A stretch of DNA of 64,000 nt. It comes from Bacteroidales bacterium. Lineage in GTDB: Bacteria > Bacteroidota > Bacteroidia > Bacteroidales > UBA932. A program made the translations under genes and the position numbers. The first letter of the stretch is position 1. The number at the start of each line of letters is the position of its first letter. Shown here in pieces: positions 1 through 10,572 of this stretch. The stretch is from the NCBI GenBank assembly GCA_017439305.1, contig JAFSJK010000034.1, positions 1 through 64,000 of the forward strand, given 5' to 3'. The notes below the pieces were generated by a model. The model was not told the DNA's origin and made no database searches. It saw only the letters and a list, made by a program, of their open reading frames with translations.

Positions 1-1
1 G

Positions 2-3163
<3,162 letters not shown>

Positions 3164-3181
3164 CGTTCTTCACTTTCAATG

Positions 3182-3211
3182 AACCGGCCATTTCACTGTG
3201 GCCGGTTTTTT
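3182..3211 (+). terminator. Intrinsic terminator after rpoC
   Basis: Perfect 9-bp stem AACCGGCCA (3182-3190) / TGGCCGGTT (3199-3207), 8-nt loop, and a T-run 3206-3211. It ends rpoC transcription. The promoter of the next gene starts within about 5 nt. Confidence 0.85.
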
Positions 3212-3214
3212 GTA

Positions 3215-3222
3215 TATCTTTG
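3215..3222 (+). promoter_or_regulatory. Bacteroidetes -7 promoter box TATCTTTG
   Basis: TATCTTTG matches the -7 consensus TAnnTTTG and lies 18 nt before the lipoprotein start at 3241. No clear -33 TTG was found at 19-21 nt; the corresponding positions lie inside the rpoC terminator stem, so terminator and promoter overlap. Confidence 0.6.
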
Positions 3223-3240
3223 CAGAAAACCTTCAGAGAG

Positions 3241-4425
3241 ATGAAAAGATTGTTCAAAACCATCGCCTTGGCGGCGATAGCCTCCCTGGCGCTGACCGGA
3301 TGCTTCAAGCACGATCCGATAGACCGTCACGGCGGATACGAGCCTGGCGGGAATGGCCGGGATGAAGTGGAGAAGCTGGTAGTGAACGAACGTTCCGACT
3401 GGCACGTCAGCTACGTCGCCCGGGAGGACTGGGTGAATGACGACGGCAGCGTGGACCGGGTGGAGCACTTCAAGTTCAACTATACGGGAAAGGGATACTA
3501 CATCGTCCGGCTGGTCCGTCCGGAGGACTTCGAAGGCGTGTACGAGAGCGATGCGGCGGCCTTTTTCACCTATGAGGCGGAGAGCCTGGTGGAGGATGCA
3601 AAGAAGGATAATGTGAACTTCTGGGATTATACCGACGAGGTGTTCAATTCCCGGATTTCCGACATCTTTTTCAACCGCCTCCGCAGCGGCTCCTGGATTG
3701 CCTTCATGATTGAACTCGACGGCAAGGGGAATGTGACCGGTGATTTTGCCGAAGCGGACTTTACCATCCAGGAGGAGGAGGCCACCGCGTCTTTCTCCAA
3801 GTGGCTGGGTACCTGGAGGGCTTCCAACGGGTTGGTCGGCTATGACCTGACGATCTCCAGCCTGGACAACAACTTCCTGTACCGGATCGACGGCTGGGAG
3901 TGCGGACCGGCTGCCGCCTGCCAGATGGACCTGGAATACCTGGAGGGCGAGTTCTACGCGCCGAACGGCTTCCTGTACATCGTTTCCCAGTATCTGGGGA
4001 GCTATGACGACGAGAACCTGGGCACCGTGGATGAGCTCTTCCTGGGCAATATCTTCGACTCCGGCGGACTCACCCTCATCGAGGACGAAGGCCTCGACCT
4101 GGCCGTGATGGTTCCGCAGGGTGAGGATCTGGCTGAACTGCAGGCCCTTGAGGTTACTCTCTCCACCGACAATGGCGACTATACGACACCCTTCCATTCC
4201 ATGCAGTATTACATGTGGGCCCACGACGACGGCAGCTGGCATCCGTACAACGGCAGTGTCGCCCAGCTCCCGCTTGCGATGACCCGTCTGCCGGGAACGA
4301 AGGTCGCCGATGCCGCTCCGGCGAAGGAGCGCGCCGCGACGAAGGCCTCCATCCATCACGCACAGCCGAAGGCCGGACAGACCGCCCGAAAGAGCGTGGC
4401 GAAGAAGTCGGTAAGGTTGAAATAA
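3241..4425 (+). CDS. Hypothetical lipoprotein
   Basis: 394 residues, function unknown. I take ATG 3241 rather than an in-frame start at 3220, because it gives a clean lipoprotein signal (MKRLFKTIALAAIASLALTGC) and leaves room for the -7 box at 3215-3222. The mature part is acidic and aromatic-rich, with no domain I recognise. The last ~35 residues switch to a basic, Ala/Lys/Arg-rich tail, which is odd for a secreted lipoprotein. It is transcribed alone between two terminators. The sequence resembles other Bacteroidales-specific envelope lipoproteins only in general character. Confidence 0.8.
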   Translation: MKRLFKTIALAAIASLALTGCFKHDPIDRHGGYEPGGNGRDEVEKLVVNERSDWHVSYVAREDWVNDDGSVDRVEHFKFNYTGKGYYIVRLVRPEDFEGVYESDAAAFFTYEAESLVEDAKKDNVNFWDYTDEVFNSRISDIFFNRLRSGSWIAFMIELDGKGNVTGDFAEADFTIQEEEATASFSKWLGTWRASNGLVGYDLTISSLDNNFLYRIDGWECGPAAACQMDLEYLEGEFYAPNGFLYIVSQYLGSYDDENLGTVDELFLGNIFDSGGLTLIEDEGLDLAVMVPQGEDLAELQALEVTLSTDNGDYTTPFHSMQYYMWAHDDGSWHPYNGSVAQLPLAMTRLPGTKVADAAPAKERAATKASIHHAQPKAGQTARKSVAKKSVRLK

Positions 4426-4437
4426 AATTCGTATATT

Positions 4438-4467
4438 AGCAGTCTGGATTTTCAGACTGCTTTTTTT
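4438..4467 (+). terminator. Terminator whose T-run abuts the cysS start codon
   Basis: Stem AGCAGTCTG (4438-4446) / CAGACTGCT (4453-4461), 6-nt loop, then T7 at 4461-4467. The ATG of cysS begins at 4468, immediately after the T-run. The hairpin therefore ends the upstream lipoprotein gene and also forms the whole leader of cysS if cysS is transcribed from further upstream. Confidence 0.8.
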
Positions 4468-5967
4468 ATGCGAAACCTCTATCTGACCAATACCCTGACG
4501 CGCCGCAAGGAACTGTTCGTCCCCATCCATCCGGGCCATGTGGGCATGTATGTGTGCGGCCCTACCGTCTATGGGGACGCCCATCTGGGTCACGCCCGTC
4601 CGGGGGTGACCTATGACGTCTTGTTCCGTCTTCTCAAACACCTCGGCTACAAGGTCCGCTACGTGCGGAATATCACCGATGTGGGCCATCTGGAGCACGA
4701 TGCCGACGAAGGGGAGGACAAGATAGCGAAGAAGGCGCGCGTGGAGGAGCTGGAGCCCATGGAGGTGGTCCAGACCTACACGGAGCGCTACCACGAGGCC
4801 ATGCGCCTGCTGAACGTGCAGTCTCCGTCCATCGAGCCGCGCGCCTCCGGCCATATCATCGAACAGATCGAGACCGTGAAGAAGATCCTCGAGGCCGGTT
4901 ATGCCTATGAGTCCAACGGATCGGTCTATTTCGACGTGGAGAAATACAACCGCGACTTCGGTTACGGCATCCTGTCCGGCCGTACCCTGGAGGCGACCCT
5001 GGAAGGGACGCGCACCCTGGACGGCCAGTCCGACAAGCGCGCCCCGTACGACTTCGCCATCTGGAAGAAGGCCGAGCCGGAGCACATCATGCGCTGGCCG
5101 TCCCCGTGGGGCGAAGGCTTCCCGGGCTGGCACCTGGAGTGCTCTGTGATGGGGGAGAAGTACCTCGGCAAGGAGTTCGATATCCACGGCGGCGGCATGG
5201 ACCTGATGTTCCCGCACCATGAGTGCGAGATCGCGCAGAACCAGGCCTCCCGCGGCACCCAGGGCGTGCATTACTGGGTCCATAACAACATGATTACCAT
5301 CAACGGGCAGAAGATGGGCAAGTCCCTCGGCAACTTCATCACCCTGCCGGAACTCTTCAGCGGCAACCATCCCAAACTGGACCGCGCCTACAGCCCGATG
5401 ACCATCCGATTCTTCATCCTCCAGGCCCACTACCGCAGCACGCTGGACTTCTCCAACGAGGCCCTGCAGGCCGCAGAAAAGGGCTACAAGCGCCTGATGC
5501 AGGCGGGACGGGAGTTGGGTGCCACGCCGGTGGAAGAGGGATTTCCGGCGGCTAAAAAGAGTGTCGATGCCACCGGAAATCCATCTTCCGCCGTGGTCGC
5601 ACTCATCGAGAACGTCTATGAGGCGCTCTGCGATGACCTGAATACGCCGATTGCCATCGCGCATCTGTTCGAGGCGGTGAAGATGGTGAACGGCGGCAAG
5701 CTTCCCGAGGCCGACAAGGCTGCCCTGCGGAAGCTTTTCGAAGACGTTGTCTACGGCGTCCTTGGCCTCCGCGACGAGGAAGCTGCCGGATCCTCCGGCA
5801 AGGCCGAGAAGGCCCTCGAAGGCGTGATGGACATCGTCCTGGAGGACCGCCGCAAAGCCCGCGCGGAAAAGAACTGGGCCGAATCCGACCGCATCCGCGA
5901 CCTCCTCGCCTCCTTCGGCATCACGGTCAAGGACACCAAGGAGGGCGCTACCTGGACATTGGAATAA
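4468..5967 (+). CDS. cysS: Cysteine--tRNA ligase
   Basis: Class I aminoacyl-tRNA synthetase that charges tRNA-Cys. HIGH-type motif HLGH in [16 protein letters not shown] near residue 40, KMSKS-type motif KMGKSLGN near residue 280, and zinc ligands in CGPTVY, LECSVM and PHHECEIA. The start at 4468 gives [10 protein letters not shown], matching the usual N-terminus. 499 residues, slightly longer than typical Bacteroides CysS (about 490 from memory). The extra length is a short insertion around residues 350-376, after the catalytic core and before the helical C-terminal domain. That insertion coincides with a DNA palindrome (5528-5593), reported separately. xth follows after 4 nt, so the two are probably co-transcribed. 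Confidence 0.97.
   Translation: MRNLYLTNTLTRRKELFVPIHPGHVGMYVCGPTVYGDAHLGHARPGVTYDVLFRLLKHLGYKVRYVRNITDVGHLEHDADEGEDKIAKKARVEELEPMEVVQTYTERYHEAMRLLNVQSPSIEPRASGHIIEQIETVKKILEAGYAYESNGSVYFDVEKYNRDFGYGILSGRTLEATLEGTRTLDGQSDKRAPYDFAIWKKAEPEHIMRWPSPWGEGFPGWHLECSVMGEKYLGKEFDIHGGGMDLMFPHHECEIAQNQASRGTQGVHYWVHNNMITINGQKMGKSLGNFITLPELFSGNHPKLDRAYSPMTIRFFILQAHYRSTLDFSNEALQAAEKGYKRLMQAGRELGATPVEEGFPAAKKSVDATGNPSSAVVALIENVYEALCDDLNTPIAIAHLFEAVKMVNGGKLPEADKAALRKLFEDVVYGVLGLRDEEAAGSSGKAEKALEGVMDIVLEDRRKARAEKNWAESDRIRDLLASFGITVKDTKEGATWTLE
5528..5593 (+). repeat. Protein-coding palindromic element, copy 1 (in cysS)
   Basis: Inverted repeat inside the cysS frame. Arms 5528-5552 and 5569-5593 pair at 22 of 25 positions. 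The 16-nt loop TAAAAAGAGTGTCGAT occupies 5553-5568. The inner stem reads TTCCGGCGGC / GCCACCGGAA. It encodes [12 protein letters not shown]. The same loop (13 of 16 identical), inner-stem pattern and reading frame occur in trmH (14146-14217), while the outer arms differ in sequence. Confidence 0.85.
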
Positions 5968-5971
5968 AGTC

Positions 5972-6715
5972 ATGAAATTCATCTCTTGGAACGTGAACGG
6001 CCTCAGGGCCGTGGCGGGGAAGGGCTTCGCGGACGTTTTCGTGGACCTGGACGCCGACTTTTTCTGCCTGCAGGAGACCAAGCTGCAGGCCGGCCAGATC
6101 GACCTGGAATTTCCGGGGTATCTTTCTTTCTGGGACTATGCCGAAAAGAAGGGCTATGCCGGTACGGCCATTTATACGAAGCATGAACCGCTGTCGGTCC
6201 GGTATGGCATCGGCGTGGACGAGCACGACCATGAGGGAAGGGCCGTTACGCTGGAGTATCCGGATTTCTTCCTGGTGTGTGCCTACGTGCCCAATTCTCA
6301 GGACGGTCTCCGGCGGCTCGACTACCGGATGCGTTGGGAGGATGATATGCGCGCCTACCTGTGCGGCCTTCCGAAGCCGGTCGTCTTCTGCGGCGACCTG
6401 AATGTGGCGCACGAGGAAATCGACATCAAGAATCCTGCCTCCAACCGCCGCAATGCCGGTTTCACCGACGAAGAGCGCGCGAAGTTCGGAGAACTTCTCC
6501 GGGCCGGATTCATCGACACCTGGCGTTTCCAGCATCCGGACGAGGTGAAATATTCCTGGTGGTCCTACCGCTTCAACGCCCGTGCGAACAACGCCGGCTG
6601 GCGCATCGACTACTTTGTCGTCTCTGAAGCTCTCCGCGACCGCATCGTCTCCACCGGCATCCATAACGAAATCTTCGGCTCCGACCACTGCCCCGTGGAG
6701 CTGGTGCTGCGATAG
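5972..6715 (+). CDS. xth: Exodeoxyribonuclease III (AP endonuclease)
   Basis: Cuts DNA 5' of abasic sites and removes 3' blocking groups in base-excision repair. 247 residues, the normal length for the ExoA/Xth family. Visible motifs: N-terminal ISWNVNGLRA, metal-binding Glu in FCLQETKLQ (E35), GDLNVAHEEID carrying the catalytic Asp/Asn, WRIDYF, and the C-terminal SDHCPVEL with the catalytic Asp-His. The ATG lies 4 nt after the cysS stop, so translation is probably from a shared message. Confidence 0.95.
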   Translation: MKFISWNVNGLRAVAGKGFADVFVDLDADFFCLQETKLQAGQIDLEFPGYLSFWDYAEKKGYAGTAIYTKHEPLSVRYGIGVDEHDHEGRAVTLEYPDFFLVCAYVPNSQDGLRRLDYRMRWEDDMRAYLCGLPKPVVFCGDLNVAHEEIDIKNPASNRRNAGFTDEERAKFGELLRAGFIDTWRFQHPDEVKYSWWSYRFNARANNAGWRIDYFVVSEALRDRIVSTGIHNEIFGSDHCPVELVLR

Positions 6716-6752
6716 GGGGGCGGCTATCTCGTTGATATTCAGCGATATATAT

Positions 6753-6825
6753 AATATTCCCTGGGAGGTTTTCCCCGGGGAATATTTCGTAAGTTGCTGT
6801 ATTACAGTTATTTGGCCGAACCTCA
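6753..6825 (+). repeat. RAYT-linked foldback repeat, copy a
   Basis: Hairpin AATATTCCCTGGG (6753-6765) / CCCGGGGAATATT (6774-6786), 13 bp with one T-G wobble and an 8-nt loop. The core is followed by exactly 8 nt, then GTAA (6789-6792), then TTGGCCGAACCTCA (6812-6825). The last three bases of that tail are the reverse complement of the transposase stop codon, so the repeat is fused to the gene's 3' end. Confidence 0.8.
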
Positions 6826-7800
6826 ATCTTCCTTGTTACCGTCCGGCTTCGCTTCCACGGGGGTTTTGCCATTGACCCGACGGAGCGGGATCCGGAGGTA
6901 GTTGGCGATCTGATTTGCCGTGGCCATTGTTTCACGCCGGAGCAGGAAGAATAATTCGCATCTCCTTTCTTCTGAAAAGGCCAGCATGTCATGGATATCG
7001 GTCAGGTGGCAGTGGGCCAGGATGATCTTTGTCATCCGCGCATACCAGCTGTCGTCTTTTCCGACAAACCGCTCTTTCATCTCATACTCGCTGCCTGTCG
7101 TGGAATGGATGGCTATGAGCATCGTTTCGTATGAGCCGAAATGGCTGATGGCCGCTTGATAATCGATGACGGAATAAGTAGTGATGATGATATCCGTCAA
7201 TTGGTTCTGCTCATTCCGATCCAGGGGGTTGAACAAACGCCTTAGCAGGGCGTATGGCATATGCACCCCGTCTTGATGTCGTGCTTTGACCACCCGAATG
7301 GCACGAAGCAAGGCTTTGGACGCACTTTCCTTGTGAAAGGGTTCTGAGAACGGGTGTTTATCGGTTGCGTAGGCCAGATAATTCCAGCGGTACTGTTCGG
7401 CCAGTTGGCAGAGATGGCGTTCCACGGGATTGTTATCGACATAAATGAGGTTGCTGCGTTCCTTCTTGTCCCCTATCTTGGGAACGCTTCCGAACGGGGT
7501 TTTGAAGAACGGCCCATCCCGATGACAGGTTCCGTTGTGTTCCCTGGCAAACAGGGATGTCAGATCACGTTCGAAATTGGATAGGTCGCTCTTTCGGTCC
7601 GCGATGACGCTTCCGTGGATGTGATCCGGCATTTGGCACAACTTCAAGACCCGGATGTTGTATCGCTCCGCGATGGTGCAGAAAATGGTAAAATACACCA
7701 AGTGGTCGCTGACGCTGTAAAAAATGACCTCGCCTTTACGGGAAATCTGGTAAATGTGATTGATGGCGCCTTGGACAAAACGTCGGTTCCCTCCCTTCAT
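6823..7800 (-). CDS. REP-associated tyrosine transposase (Y1/HUH family)
   Basis: 325 residues. An HUH nuclease of the IS200-like Y1 superfamily: metal-binding HUH motif in QMPDHIHGSV and catalytic tyrosine in NLIYVDNNPV, the TnpA_REP pattern. The C-terminal half (about 180-325) is helical and ends in a segment that looks helix-turn-helix-like (ATANQIANYLRIPLRRV), which may bind hairpin DNA. It lies alone between convergent xth and ssb and has lower GC than its neighbours by eye. Foldback repeats sit on both sides (6753-6825 and 7925-7963), and two more lie at 32.6-33.2 kb. Known RAYTs are single-copy domesticated transposases that move REP hairpins; that role here is inference. Confidence 0.88.
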   Translation of the reverse strand: MKGGNRRFVQGAINHIYQISRKGEVIFYSVSDHLVYFTIFCTIAERYNIRVLKLCQMPDHIHGSVIADRKSDLSNFERDLTSLFAREHNGTCHRDGPFFKTPFGSVPKIGDKKERSNLIYVDNNPVERHLCQLAEQYRWNYLAYATDKHPFSEPFHKESASKALLRAIRVVKARHQDGVHMPYALLRRLFNPLDRNEQNQLTDIIITTYSVIDYQAAISHFGSYETMLIAIHSTTGSEYEMKERFVGKDDSWYARMTKIILAHCHLTDIHDMLAFSEERRCELFFLLRRETMATANQIANYLRIPLRRVNGKTPVEAKPDGNKED

Positions 7801-7924
7801 ATCTCTCTGGCGTCAGCCTTTGACCTGCTGACATTGTAAAGATGGGAAACTTTTTGATGTCTTCCAAAAGAGTCTCATCTTTTCTTCGGTTCTCCTAACG
7901 GCCTGTGATAGAGGTGTTTATAGA

Positions 7925-7963
7925 AAACTCCCTGGGGGAAAACACCCAGGGAGTTTCGGGTAA
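7925..7963 (+). repeat. RAYT-linked foldback repeat, copy b
   Basis: Perfect 12-bp stem AAACTCCCTGGG (7925-7936) / CCCAGGGAGTTT (7945-7956) with an 8-nt loop. The CCCAGGG core is followed by 8 nt, then GTAA (7960-7963) and TTGAG 8 nt after the start of GTAA. It lies 125 nt upstream of the transposase start. The TTGGCCGAACCTCA tail is not recognisable at the expected position. The rest of 7801-7996 holds no gene I can support. Confidence 0.75.
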
Positions 7964-7996
7964 ACGATTGAGTGATAGGGCTCTAGGGGGACCAAG

Positions 7997-8029
7997 AAAA
8001 AACCCGTCGATTCATTTTCGACGGGTTTT
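7997..8029 (-). terminator. Intrinsic terminator of ssb
   Basis: Stem AAAACCCGTCGA (7999-8010) / TCGACGGGTTTT (8018-8029), 7-nt loop. Read on the minus strand it ends in a T-run (complement of 7997-8002) just after the ssb stop. Confidence 0.85.
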
Positions 8030-8035
8030 CTTTCC

Positions 8036-8665
8036 TCAGAACGGCAGGTCGTCGTCGGGGGCGCCGGCATCGGACTGGGCGGGGGACTGAAAGGGCTGCT
8101 GTACGGGTGTTTGCGCAGGCTGGGGGGCGAATGGCTGGTGACCGGCCGATTGGGGCGCGAAGCTGCCCTGCGGGGAGCCCTGCTGTCCGGGATAACCGCC
8201 CTGGGTGCCGGCTTGCCCGGAGTAGCCGCCTTGGGAGCCGCCTTGCCCGGAGTAGCCGGCTTGTCCGGAGTAGCCGCCTTGCCCGGAATAACCGCCCTGG
8301 CCCTGCGGGGCGTCGGGGCGCTTGCCCAGGAGCTGGAGGTTGTCCACCTGGATTTCGGTAGTGAAGCGCTTATTGCCAGTCTGGTCGGTCCACTGGCGGG
8401 TGCGGATCTTGCCTTCGATGAAGACCTGACTGCCCTTGTGGACGAATTTTTCGATGAGGTCGGCGTTGCTACGCCAGGCAACGATGTTGTGCCATTCCGT
8501 GTTCTCGCGGGTTTCGCCGTTGCGGTCGCGATAGCGCTCCGTGGTGGCGAGACGGAAGGTGGCTACCTTGGTGTTGCCCTGGGGGCCTTGGGGATTGGAA
8601 TCGAGGTAACGGATTTCGGGGTCATTTCCAACGTTACCGATCAGCATGACTTTGTTGAGTGCCAT
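8036..8665 (-). CDS. ssb: Single-stranded DNA-binding protein
   Basis: Coats single-stranded DNA in replication and repair and recruits partners through its C-terminal tip. 209 residues: an N-terminal OB fold (MALNKVMLIGNVGNDPEIR... to about residue 115), then a flexible Gly/Gln/Tyr/Ser-rich linker with repeated GYSGQ units, a Gln/Pro-rich stretch, and the conserved acidic tip DDDLPF. A -7 promoter box lies at 8688-8695, overlapping the aroE stop, and a terminator follows, so it can be expressed on its own. Confidence 0.97.
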   Translation of the reverse strand: MALNKVMLIGNVGNDPEIRYLDSNPQGPQGNTKVATFRLATTERYRDRNGETRENTEWHNIVAWRSNADLIEKFVHKGSQVFIEGKIRTRQWTDQTGNKRFTTEIQVDNLQLLGKRPDAPQGQGGYSGQGGYSGQAGYSGQGGSQGGYSGQAGTQGGYPGQQGSPQGSFAPQSAGHQPFAPQPAQTPVQQPFQSPAQSDAGAPDDDLPF

Positions 8666-8687
8666 AATGCAATAGGTTTGGTCCTAA

Positions 8688-8695
8688 CAAAGTTA
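8688..8695 (-). promoter_or_regulatory. -7 promoter box of ssb
   Basis: TAACTTTG on the minus strand (CAAAGTTA as printed), 22 nt upstream of the ssb start. It overlaps the TAA stop of aroE (8693-8695). No well-spaced -33 TTG seen. Confidence 0.55.
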
Positions 8696-9454
8696 GCAAA
8701 AAATCCGCAACATCGCATCCCGGTCGGGCGCTTCTGAAGTAAAAATCGAATACCCTGCCACGGCCTGGTACAGCAGCCAGCGGAGACCGGAAACATAAGC
8801 CCGTCCGCGGCCCGCTAGGACCGGCGTCCGGTAATTGGCTTCGAGGATCACGGCGTCCGGGAAATCCGGTAAGCCTTCCATCGGCCCGGGAACGGTATAG
8901 ATGACCAGGTCCGCCCGGGGAACGGCCCCTTGGGAAGGGCTCCAGGACCCGGAATCCGACCCCCCAAGTTCTTCGACCGGCATCCAGCCGCAACCCAGTT
9001 CGGCGGCAAGGGATGAGGCGCGGGAGGGAGTGCGGTTGACGAGCGTCACGCGGCAACCCAACCGGAGGGCGGCCACTGCCGCGGCACGGCCGGCGCCGCC
9101 GCAACCTACGACCAGCGCCTCGGATACCGGTATTCCGGTTTCCTGGACGGACAGTACCACGCCGTCGACATCCGTGTTGTATCCGACAATACCGTCAGGC
9201 GTCTTCACCGCCAGGTTCACGGCCCCGCACAGGCGGGCGCTGTCCGAAAGGACATCGACCGACCGGAAAGCGTCCAGTTTGAAGGGGGCGGTGATGTTGA
9301 TGCCGTCGTACCCGTCCAGGAAGCGCTGCCAGGAGCGTCCGAAGTCGGCCCCTTCAATCAGGTCATAGGGATATCGTCCCCCATAGGCCGCTTCGAACAG
9401 CCGGGGACTCAGGGAGCCGGCGACGGGATTGCCGATGAGGCCGAAACGTCTCAT
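8693..9454 (-). CDS. aroE: Shikimate dehydrogenase
   Basis: Reduces 3-dehydroshikimate to shikimate with NADPH in aromatic amino-acid synthesis. 253 residues. Substrate-site motifs: GNPVAGSLSP near the N-terminus, NITAPFK with the catalytic Lys, YNTDVDG with the catalytic Asp. The Rossmann dinucleotide motif is VVGCGGAGRAAAVAAL, and LLYQAVAGYSIFT is near the C-terminus. A short Ser/Gly/Pro-rich stretch (GGSDSGSWSPSQGAVP, about 163-178) looks like a lineage-specific linker. The start overlaps the stop of the upstream membrane protein by 4 nt (ATGA), indicating coupling. Confidence 0.93.
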   Translation of the reverse strand: MRRFGLIGNPVAGSLSPRLFEAAYGGRYPYDLIEGADFGRSWQRFLDGYDGINITAPFKLDAFRSVDVLSDSARLCGAVNLAVKTPDGIVGYNTDVDGVVLSVQETGIPVSEALVVGCGGAGRAAAVAALRLGCRVTLVNRTPSRASSLAAELGCGWMPVEELGGSDSGSWSPSQGAVPRADLVIYTVPGPMEGLPDFPDAVILEANYRTPVLAGRGRAYVSGLRWLLYQAVAGYSIFTSEAPDRDAMLRIFC

Positions 9455-10500
9455 CGCCGATGGAGTAAGGTTTCATACAGGTAGGATCCGCCCCCGCAGA
9501 AGACGTCCACGATGACCTGGGACTCGTGGGAGAGCGTCGCGAAGATCATCCCCATCCCGAACGGAATGCCGTACAGGCTGGAAAGGGCGCCGGCGACGAC
9601 CATGTGGAAGGCACCGAAGCCGCCGGGGACGGGAACGACCGAACTCAGGGCACCCGCGAACATCAGGAGCAGGGCGTCATCCATGCCGAGCGTGTCGATC
9701 TTGGCGAGGCTGTCGGCGAGTTCAGGACTGAGCCCCGTGGGGTCGATGCCCTGCAGGGACCACAGGATGCTGGCGCTCATGAGCCAGTACAGGACCCAGA
9801 TGAGGGCGGTGTAGAGGACGAAGAGCCAGCCGTGCTCCATGTGCAGGCAGGACGACAATCCGTCGGCCATCCCTTTCAGGTAGCCCCAGATGCGGCCCCA
9901 GATGCGGCCCCGGTCACGGAGACGCCAGCACAGATACAGGAATCCGCCCATCAGCAGGATGGCGATGACTGCGATCCACCACAAATGGGCCTTTCCGGCT
10001 ACGCCCGGGAGGATGGTTTCCGTAAAAAAGGTGCCGAAGCGGTCCCACATGAGTACGAGCGTCAGGACAAAGACGATGAAGAAGGAGGCCAAGTCCCACA
10101 TCCGGTCCGCGATGACGGTGCCCAGGACCTTGTCGATGGGCGCGAGATGGCGTCCTTCCGCATCCCGGCCGGAATTCCGGGTCACGAAGATGGATCGGAC
10201 CACTTCACCCACCCGCGGCAGCACCAGGTTCACGACCATGCAGATATTGTAGGCGTTCCAGCATGTGAGCCGCTTGGTGGCGGGGTCCACGGGCAGGATC
10301 TGCATCCGCCAGCGGAGGCCGCGGATATAGAGTACCAGGGCTCCGAAAGCCATGGACAGGAGTACGTATCCCCAACGGCAATGCTGCAGGGCGGTCGCGA
10401 AATCCGCCCAGTTCACGCTCCGGAACGAGAAGTACAGCAGCGCCGCTGAAACGCTGATCCAAAGGAGGTACTTGCCGGTATTCTTCAATTTCTTGCCCAT
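9451..10500 (-). CDS. Flippase-like / lysylphosphatidylglycerol synthase TM-region integral membrane protein
   Basis: 349 residues with seven to eight hydrophobic segments. Conserved features of the UPF0104/LPG_synthase_TM family are present: RGLRWRMQIL, NICMVVNLVLPRVGEVVRS after the second helix, and VPVPGGFGAFHMV near the C-terminal helices. The family includes lipid flippase domains of MprF; Bacteroidales members stand alone and their substrate is not established. First gene of an operon with aroE (4-nt overlap). A minus-strand -7 box lies 9 nt upstream of the start. GRIWGRIWG near residue 200 is a small in-frame tandem duplication. Confidence 0.85.
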   Translation of the reverse strand: MGKKLKNTGKYLLWISVSAALLYFSFRSVNWADFATALQHCRWGYVLLSMAFGALVLYIRGLRWRMQILPVDPATKRLTCWNAYNICMVVNLVLPRVGEVVRSIFVTRNSGRDAEGRHLAPIDKVLGTVIADRMWDLASFFIVFVLTLVLMWDRFGTFFTETILPGVAGKAHLWWIAVIAILLMGGFLYLCWRLRDRGRIWGRIWGYLKGMADGLSSCLHMEHGWLFVLYTALIWVLYWLMSASILWSLQGIDPTGLSPELADSLAKIDTLGMDDALLLMFAGALSSVVPVPGGFGAFHMVVAGALSSLYGIPFGMGMIFATLSHESQVIVDVFCGGGSYLYETLLHRR

Positions 10501-10508
10501 TGCTGATG

Positions 10509-10516
10509 CAAAGTTA
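10509..10516 (-). promoter_or_regulatory. -7 promoter box for the flippase-aroE operon
   Basis: TAACTTTG on the minus strand, ending 9 nt before the start codon at 10500, so the transcript would be nearly leaderless. It is divergent from the box at 10540-10547. Confidence 0.55.
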
Positions 10517-10539
10517 GTGGAAAATCCCCAAATAATGTA

Positions 10540-10547
10540 TAAATTTG
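10540..10547 (+). promoter_or_regulatory. -7 promoter box for the kinase operon
   Basis: TAAATTTG matches TAnnTTTG. The expected transcription start is about 10553-10555, which makes ATG 10573 a better start for the kinase than the upstream ATG 10555 unless the mRNA is leaderless. Confidence 0.6.
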
Positions 10548-10572
10548 TAGGTTAATGGAAAAATGCGTCCGT

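Noticed and set aside
8905-8985. Possible foldback in the Ser/Gly/Pro-rich linker of aroE
   Set aside because: Only short arms (GAAC, TTGGG) separated by bulges; it lacks the conserved loop of the cysS/trmH element.
9889-9912. Short tandem DNA repeat in the flippase-like gene
   Set aside because: It is an in-frame duplication of four codons (GRIW) in a loop, with no sign of being a mobile or regulatory element.
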